Positions 5,670 through 7,727 of a stretch of 7,727 nt of DNA are shown here, piece by piece. This DNA comes from Candidatus Poribacteria bacterium. Its GTDB lineage: Bacteria > Poribacteria > WGA-4E > WGA-3G. The stretch spans positions 1 to 7,727 of the forward strand of contig VXXH01000808.1 in NCBI GenBank assembly GCA_009835515.1, in the 5' to 3' direction. The position numbers were made by a program, and so were the translations under genes. Numbering within the stretch: position 1 is the stretch's first letter; every line of letters begins with the position of its first letter. The notes beneath the pieces were generated by a model that was not told where the DNA came from, ran no database searches, and saw only the letters and a list, made by a program, of their open reading frames with translations.

Positions 5670-5777
5670 ATGCTTAAAGTTGTTAAACGACTGTTTCGGA
5701 AAAAAGGTACTAAAAAACGGCTAATACAAGTAATTCTAAAGGATAGAAAGGAGTGTAAAGATGCAAGGTCCCAATAG
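5670..5777 (+). CDS. Candidate 35-residue cationic mini-protein
   Basis: ATG 5670 opens a 35-codon frame ending at TAG 5775-5777 and overlaps the following nuclease gene by 17 nt. The peptide is very basic: 14 Lys/Arg against 3 Asp/Glu. The N-terminal half alternates hydrophobic residues with basic clusters (LKVVKRLFRKK, then KKRLIQVILK), so it could form an amphipathic cationic helix. There is no normally spaced ribosome site, but a Shine-Dalgarno sits 32 nt upstream behind a hairpin that could loop out. The frame is also open upstream to the previous stop at 5597. Cationic mini-proteins from lysis loci can disrupt the outer membrane (the disruptin type, phage phiKT), but that role here is speculation. 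An A-rich spacer could also give such a frame by chance. Confidence 0.35.
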   Translation: MLKVVKRLFRKKGTKKRLIQVILKDRKECKDARSQ

Positions 5778-6381
5778 ATTGCACCTATATGCTCTGTTCT
5801 TTGGTGTGGTTGTTGCTATTATCGGCACAGCAATTTTTTTCGCTATTCAGGCGGTATGGGGCCAGGATACACAGGAGTGGAATTGTGTTGTTACGGATCC
5901 GCTTGTGAATATCTATGATGGCGATACAATCAAGGATGTGCGAGTGCTGATAAGGGACTATGACTTTAAAGAAAGTGAGTATGGGCTGATTTGGCCTGGT
6001 ATTCATATCACTGAACGGGGCATTGAATTTGAAACCGACATTCGTATTTCGGGGGTTGACACACCAGAGAAGCGTGCACTGAGTAAATATTCTGATGGTA
6101 CGCCTCGATCTCAGCGAAGCCGTCAACTTGAACGTGATGCTGCTGCGGAAGCAAAACAGGCACTTTATGAGTTTTTGGGGGCAAACAAATTCGAGTTTAC
6201 ACTCTCGAATGTAGAACTCGGTAAATATGCTGGACGGGTTATAGGAGATGTGTCTGTTAAGGGGCGTGATGTTGCAGAATTCCTTATTGAACAAGAGCTG
6301 GCTTTCCCTTATGATGGAGGTACTAAAAAAGATTGGGCGCGGTATCTTGATATGATCCACGCCCCCGCGGAGGGAAAATAA
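5761..6381 (+). CDS. Membrane-anchored staphylococcal nuclease-type (thermonuclease) enzyme
   Basis: Encodes 206 residues, with AAAGGAG 7 nt before the ATG. An N-terminal hydrophobic segment (about 9-32) should export it as a signal anchor or signal peptide. Residues from about 43 to 190 match the SNase fold (PF00565), a Ca2+-dependent phosphodiesterase that cuts DNA and RNA. Key positions are present: YDGDT with D53 and D55 (D19 and D21 of staphylococcal nuclease), R95 (R35), VDTPE with D100, T101 and E103 (D40, T41, E43), and KYAGR with R159 (R87). The enzyme is therefore predicted to be active. The loop between D55 and R95 is 40 residues instead of 14, a marked insertion. Active outside the cytoplasm, it could degrade incoming or released DNA. 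B. subtilis SPbeta also carries an exported SNase (YokF). The next gene starts 1 nt after its stop, tying it to the lysis cassette. Confidence 0.88.
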   Translation: MQGPNRLHLYALFFGVVVAIIGTAIFFAIQAVWGQDTQEWNCVVTDPLVNIYDGDTIKDVRVLIRDYDFKESEYGLIWPGIHITERGIEFETDIRISGVDTPEKRALSKYSDGTPRSQRSRQLERDAAAEAKQALYEFLGANKFEFTLSNVELGKYAGRVIGDVSVKGRDVAEFLIEQELAFPYDGGTKKDWARYLDMIHAPAEGK

Positions 6382-6382
6382 T

Positions 6383-6736
6383 ATGGAATCTTTGACACAG
6401 CCTCAATTCATTGCTTTTCTTTTTACCATTGGCGTACCGATCATAGCGTTGGTCTGGAATCAGATCAAGACGAATAAGAAACTCGTTGACTCTGATAAAA
6501 AGCTTCATGATATGTTGACTGCTCAACAAGAGAGATATGAGGATGTAGTACGTATCCAACAAGAAAGACATGAGGAGATTCAACGTACTCAAGAGGAAAG
6601 ACATCAGGAGATTATGCGTATTCAAGAGCGGCGGGAGGAAATGCTTCGTGTAACACTGAATTCAGTTGAGCAGCATATCCAAGAAAGTAATAAGGATCAT
6701 GCTGTTTTGATGGATCGCACTGGTGTGAAAAGTTAA
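6383..6736 (+). CDS. Single-pass membrane protein with hendecad coiled coil
   Basis: Encodes 117 residues and starts 1 nt after the nuclease stop. Its GGAGGG site (6369-6374) lies inside the end of the nuclease gene. One membrane helix spans about residues 9-25. It is followed by a Lys-rich stretch (29-40), which by the positive-inside rule places the C-terminal part in the cytoplasm. Residues 48-90 are a charged coiled coil of 11-residue units: QQERYEDVVRI, QQERHEEIQRT, QEERHQEIMRI, and a shorter QERREEMLRV. Located between the nuclease and a holin candidate, it may assist or regulate lysis. PBSX XhlA, a membrane-bound coiled-coil protein beside a holin and an endolysin, is a possible analogue, with the helix at the other end. 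An i-spanin was considered, but the charge pattern argues for the opposite topology. The exact role is unknown. Confidence 0.68.
   Translation: MESLTQPQFIAFLFTIGVPIIALVWNQIKTNKKLVDSDKKLHDMLTAQQERYEDVVRIQQERHEEIQRTQEERHQEIMRIQERREEMLRVTLNSVEQHIQESNKDHAVLMDRTGVKS
6524..6655 (+). repeat. 33-bp in-frame tandem repeat (11 codons)
   Basis: Three full units at 6524-6556, 6557-6589 and 6590-6622 each begin CAA and share the word AAAGACAT or close variants. A fourth degenerate unit (6623-6655) encodes a version about one residue shorter. The repeat codes for the coiled coil of the membrane protein. Synonymous and non-synonymous differences show it is not a fresh duplication, but copy number could still vary between relatives. 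Confidence 0.7.
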
Positions 6737-6751
6737 TAGGAGGGTCGGATA

Positions 6752-7099
6752 ATGAGAAAAAATCCTGAAATGGAGAAGGCCAAAATAGAGATTAAGAAAG
6801 CTAAGGGGATTGCAAAGTATTCTGTGGATTACGACATGACGATTGTTATCCGCTATTCTTTTCTGATCCTTGGTATGTTCTTGTTCTACCTTTTTGTTTT
6901 AGAGATTTGCACACGCTTTATTCTTGATGAGAAAAATGAAGGGTACCTGACTCCTGAAATTATCCACACGATCTTTGGCTTTATTGGAGGCGTAGTTACA
7001 ACGATTGTTACTTTTTTAGCGAAACGCTTGGCGGATCAAAAATCACCCGCCAACGGCGACGAAAAAGCACCTCATATACAGGAGGAAGGACAGAAATGA
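6752..7099 (+). CDS. Two-helix holin candidate
   Basis: Encodes 115 residues, with GGAGGG 7 nt before the ATG and 15 nt after the preceding stop. A strongly basic N-terminal region (1-34) precedes a first membrane helix at about 35-50. A short polar turn holding D59-E63 follows, then a second helix at about 70-90 reading IIHTIFGFIGGVVTTIVTF and ending in K-R. The C-terminus is hydrophilic. Basic residues flank both ends, so N- and C-termini should be cytoplasmic, the class II holin arrangement. The Gly-rich second helix is typical of phage holins. Its stop overlaps the start of the endolysin by 4 nt, the classic holin-endolysin pairing. A holin would open the membrane at a set time so the signal-less endolysin can reach the wall. 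Assignment rests on topology and position, not on a family signature. Confidence 0.68.
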   Translation: MRKNPEMEKAKIEIKKAKGIAKYSVDYDMTIVIRYSFLILGMFLFYLFVLEICTRFILDEKNEGYLTPEIIHTIFGFIGGVVTTIVTFLAKRLADQKSPANGDEKAPHIQEEGQK

Positions 7100-7704
7100 T
7101 GAACGCGCAAATTCTTAGCGCCCTTTCCGAGAAGCTTGATACCGCGGTAAGTTTACTTGAGGAGATTTATCGAGCGATAAGTGCTCCTGTACCATCGGAG
7201 ACTTCATCTCAAGAACCAGGATTTGTTGAAGTTTCTGGTATGGAAGCTCCGTGGGTTGTAGATGGTTTGGTATGGGACGGAAAAAGTGAAGTTGCAGACG
7301 AAACTGAACTCACAGGGTTTCTTGGATTTAATCCTAATGGAAAAACTGGCGGTAAATCTTGGTGTGCCGGTTTTTGGATACCTATTTTGAGAGCGTTGGG
7401 TTTCGATGTTAGTAATTTAGATTTACGTGCTGTAAGTTATGAGAACTTCGGGTATGCGTTGGACATAGATTGCAATTTGGCTGTGGATGCTTTAATGGAA
7501 CTTATTCCTGACGGTGCGATCCTTGTGTTCCAACCTGACCCGGACGGGGAGTTCCCAATCTCACACATTGGTGTGAAAGTTGATGGTAACAAGTTGTTTG
7601 GTGGGAATCAAGGTGATAAAGCTAAACGAAGTAATCTTTTGTGGTATCTCCAGCATGCGAAACTTACTGCTATTAGGTGCCCGGATGGTTACAAACTTGT
7701 ATAA
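7096..7704 (+). CDS. Endolysin, TIGR02594-type cysteine peptidase
   Basis: Encodes 202 residues. ATG 7096 overlaps the holin stop (ATGA). GGAGG (7081-7085) is 10 nt upstream, and a second ATG at 7099 is almost as well placed. Residues 1-30 form a short amphipathic helix and 31-42 a Pro/Ser linker. The catalytic domain covers about 43-202. The features of the TIGR02594 group of NlpC/P60-CHAP-like peptidases are visible: WCAGF with the nucleophile C90, SHIGV with H157, and FGGNQ with N171 as the likely third residue. The region before C90 (W53, W60, E65 and a GF-GFNP stretch) is a diverged form of the family's lead-in. There is no signal peptide, so release would depend on the holin. The expected reaction is cleavage of peptidoglycan peptide bonds during lysis. 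The exact bond cannot be told from sequence. Confidence 0.82.
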   Translation: MMNAQILSALSEKLDTAVSLLEEIYRAISAPVPSETSSQEPGFVEVSGMEAPWVVDGLVWDGKSEVADETELTGFLGFNPNGKTGGKSWCAGFWIPILRALGFDVSNLDLRAVSYENFGYALDIDCNLAVDALMELIPDGAILVFQPDPDGEFPISHIGVKVDGNKLFGGNQGDKAKRSNLLWYLQHAKLTAIRCPDGYKLV

Positions 7705-7727
7705 CTGTTAACTGTTAACTGTTAACT
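7703..7727 (+). repeat. AACTGTT heptamer tandem repeat, cut by the window edge
   Basis: Twenty-five bases made of three full AACTGTT units plus AACT, starting with the last two bases of the endolysin TAA and still continuing at the end of the window. Each junction creates the palindrome GTTAAC. Seven-base tandem repeats between genes are known from several bacterial genomes, notably the STRR repeats of cyanobacteria. True copy number is unknown, and an assembly collapse is possible at such a site. Confidence 0.85.

Noticed and set aside
5785..6360. Long open frame on the minus strand opposite the nuclease gene
   Set aside because: The plus strand encodes a clear SNase with all catalytic residues and a good ribosome site. 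The antisense frame has no recognisable motif and is a shadow of it.
6383..6736. i-spanin (Rz-like) assignment for the membrane coiled-coil protein
   Set aside because: Lys-rich sequence directly follows the helix, suggesting a cytoplasmic C-terminus, and no lipoprotein partner is embedded or adjacent.

Overview
The window looks like the end of a late module of a tailed phage or prophage, running from tail-fibre-type genes into a lysis cassette. The evidence is a tail-fibre-like protein with a trimeric coiled-coil neck, small virion-type proteins, and a terminal pair of a two-helix holin candidate and a TIGR02594-type cysteine-peptidase endolysin. A tailocin or other phage-derived particle is not excluded, because no capsid, terminase or tape-measure gene is visible. 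The host cannot be named. Base composition is moderate to AT-leaning, starts are ATG or GTG, and almost every gene has a strong GGAGG-type ribosome site, so a bacterial host is certain only at domain level.

Region 1 (1-274) has no convincing gene. It opens with a dense RNA-like structure: an 11-bp outer stem (27-37/81-91), a 9-bp inner hairpin (39-47/55-63) whose whole 7-nt loop is complementary to 69-75, a duplicated 13-bp word (81-93 and 95-107), and an 11-bp terminator-like hairpin (99-109/119-129) followed by a T-rich run. An imperfect tandem repeat (215-254) lies just before the first ribosome site.

Region 2 (275-4903) holds five plus-strand genes: a secreted or membrane-anchored protein with two Ig-like repeats; a small virion-type protein; a tail-fibre-like protein; a protein ending in an Ig/cadherin-like domain; and an unrecognised protein ending in a short motif seen in other phage proteins. 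Most junctions are tight, and one stop codon abuts the next gene's Shine-Dalgarno.

Region 3 (4938-5777) holds a helical protein built on 11-residue repeats, then a 163-bp spacer with a strong hairpin. The hairpin sits between a good Shine-Dalgarno and the ATG of a 35-residue, very basic peptide. That peptide's gene overlaps the next gene.

Region 4 (5761-7704) is a compact cassette: a membrane-anchored staphylococcal-nuclease-type enzyme with the catalytic residues intact, a single-helix protein with a hendecad coiled coil, a two-helix holin candidate, and the endolysin, whose ATG overlaps the holin stop. A 7-bp tandem repeat (AACTGTT) starts in the endolysin stop codon and runs off the window edge.

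All genes are on the plus strand and closely spaced, consistent with one late transcript that assembles host-recognition proteins and then lyses the cell. Most unusual are the structured leader, the hairpin-bridged ribosome site with its cationic mini-protein, the anchored nuclease beside lysis genes, and two separate proteins with 11-residue repeats.
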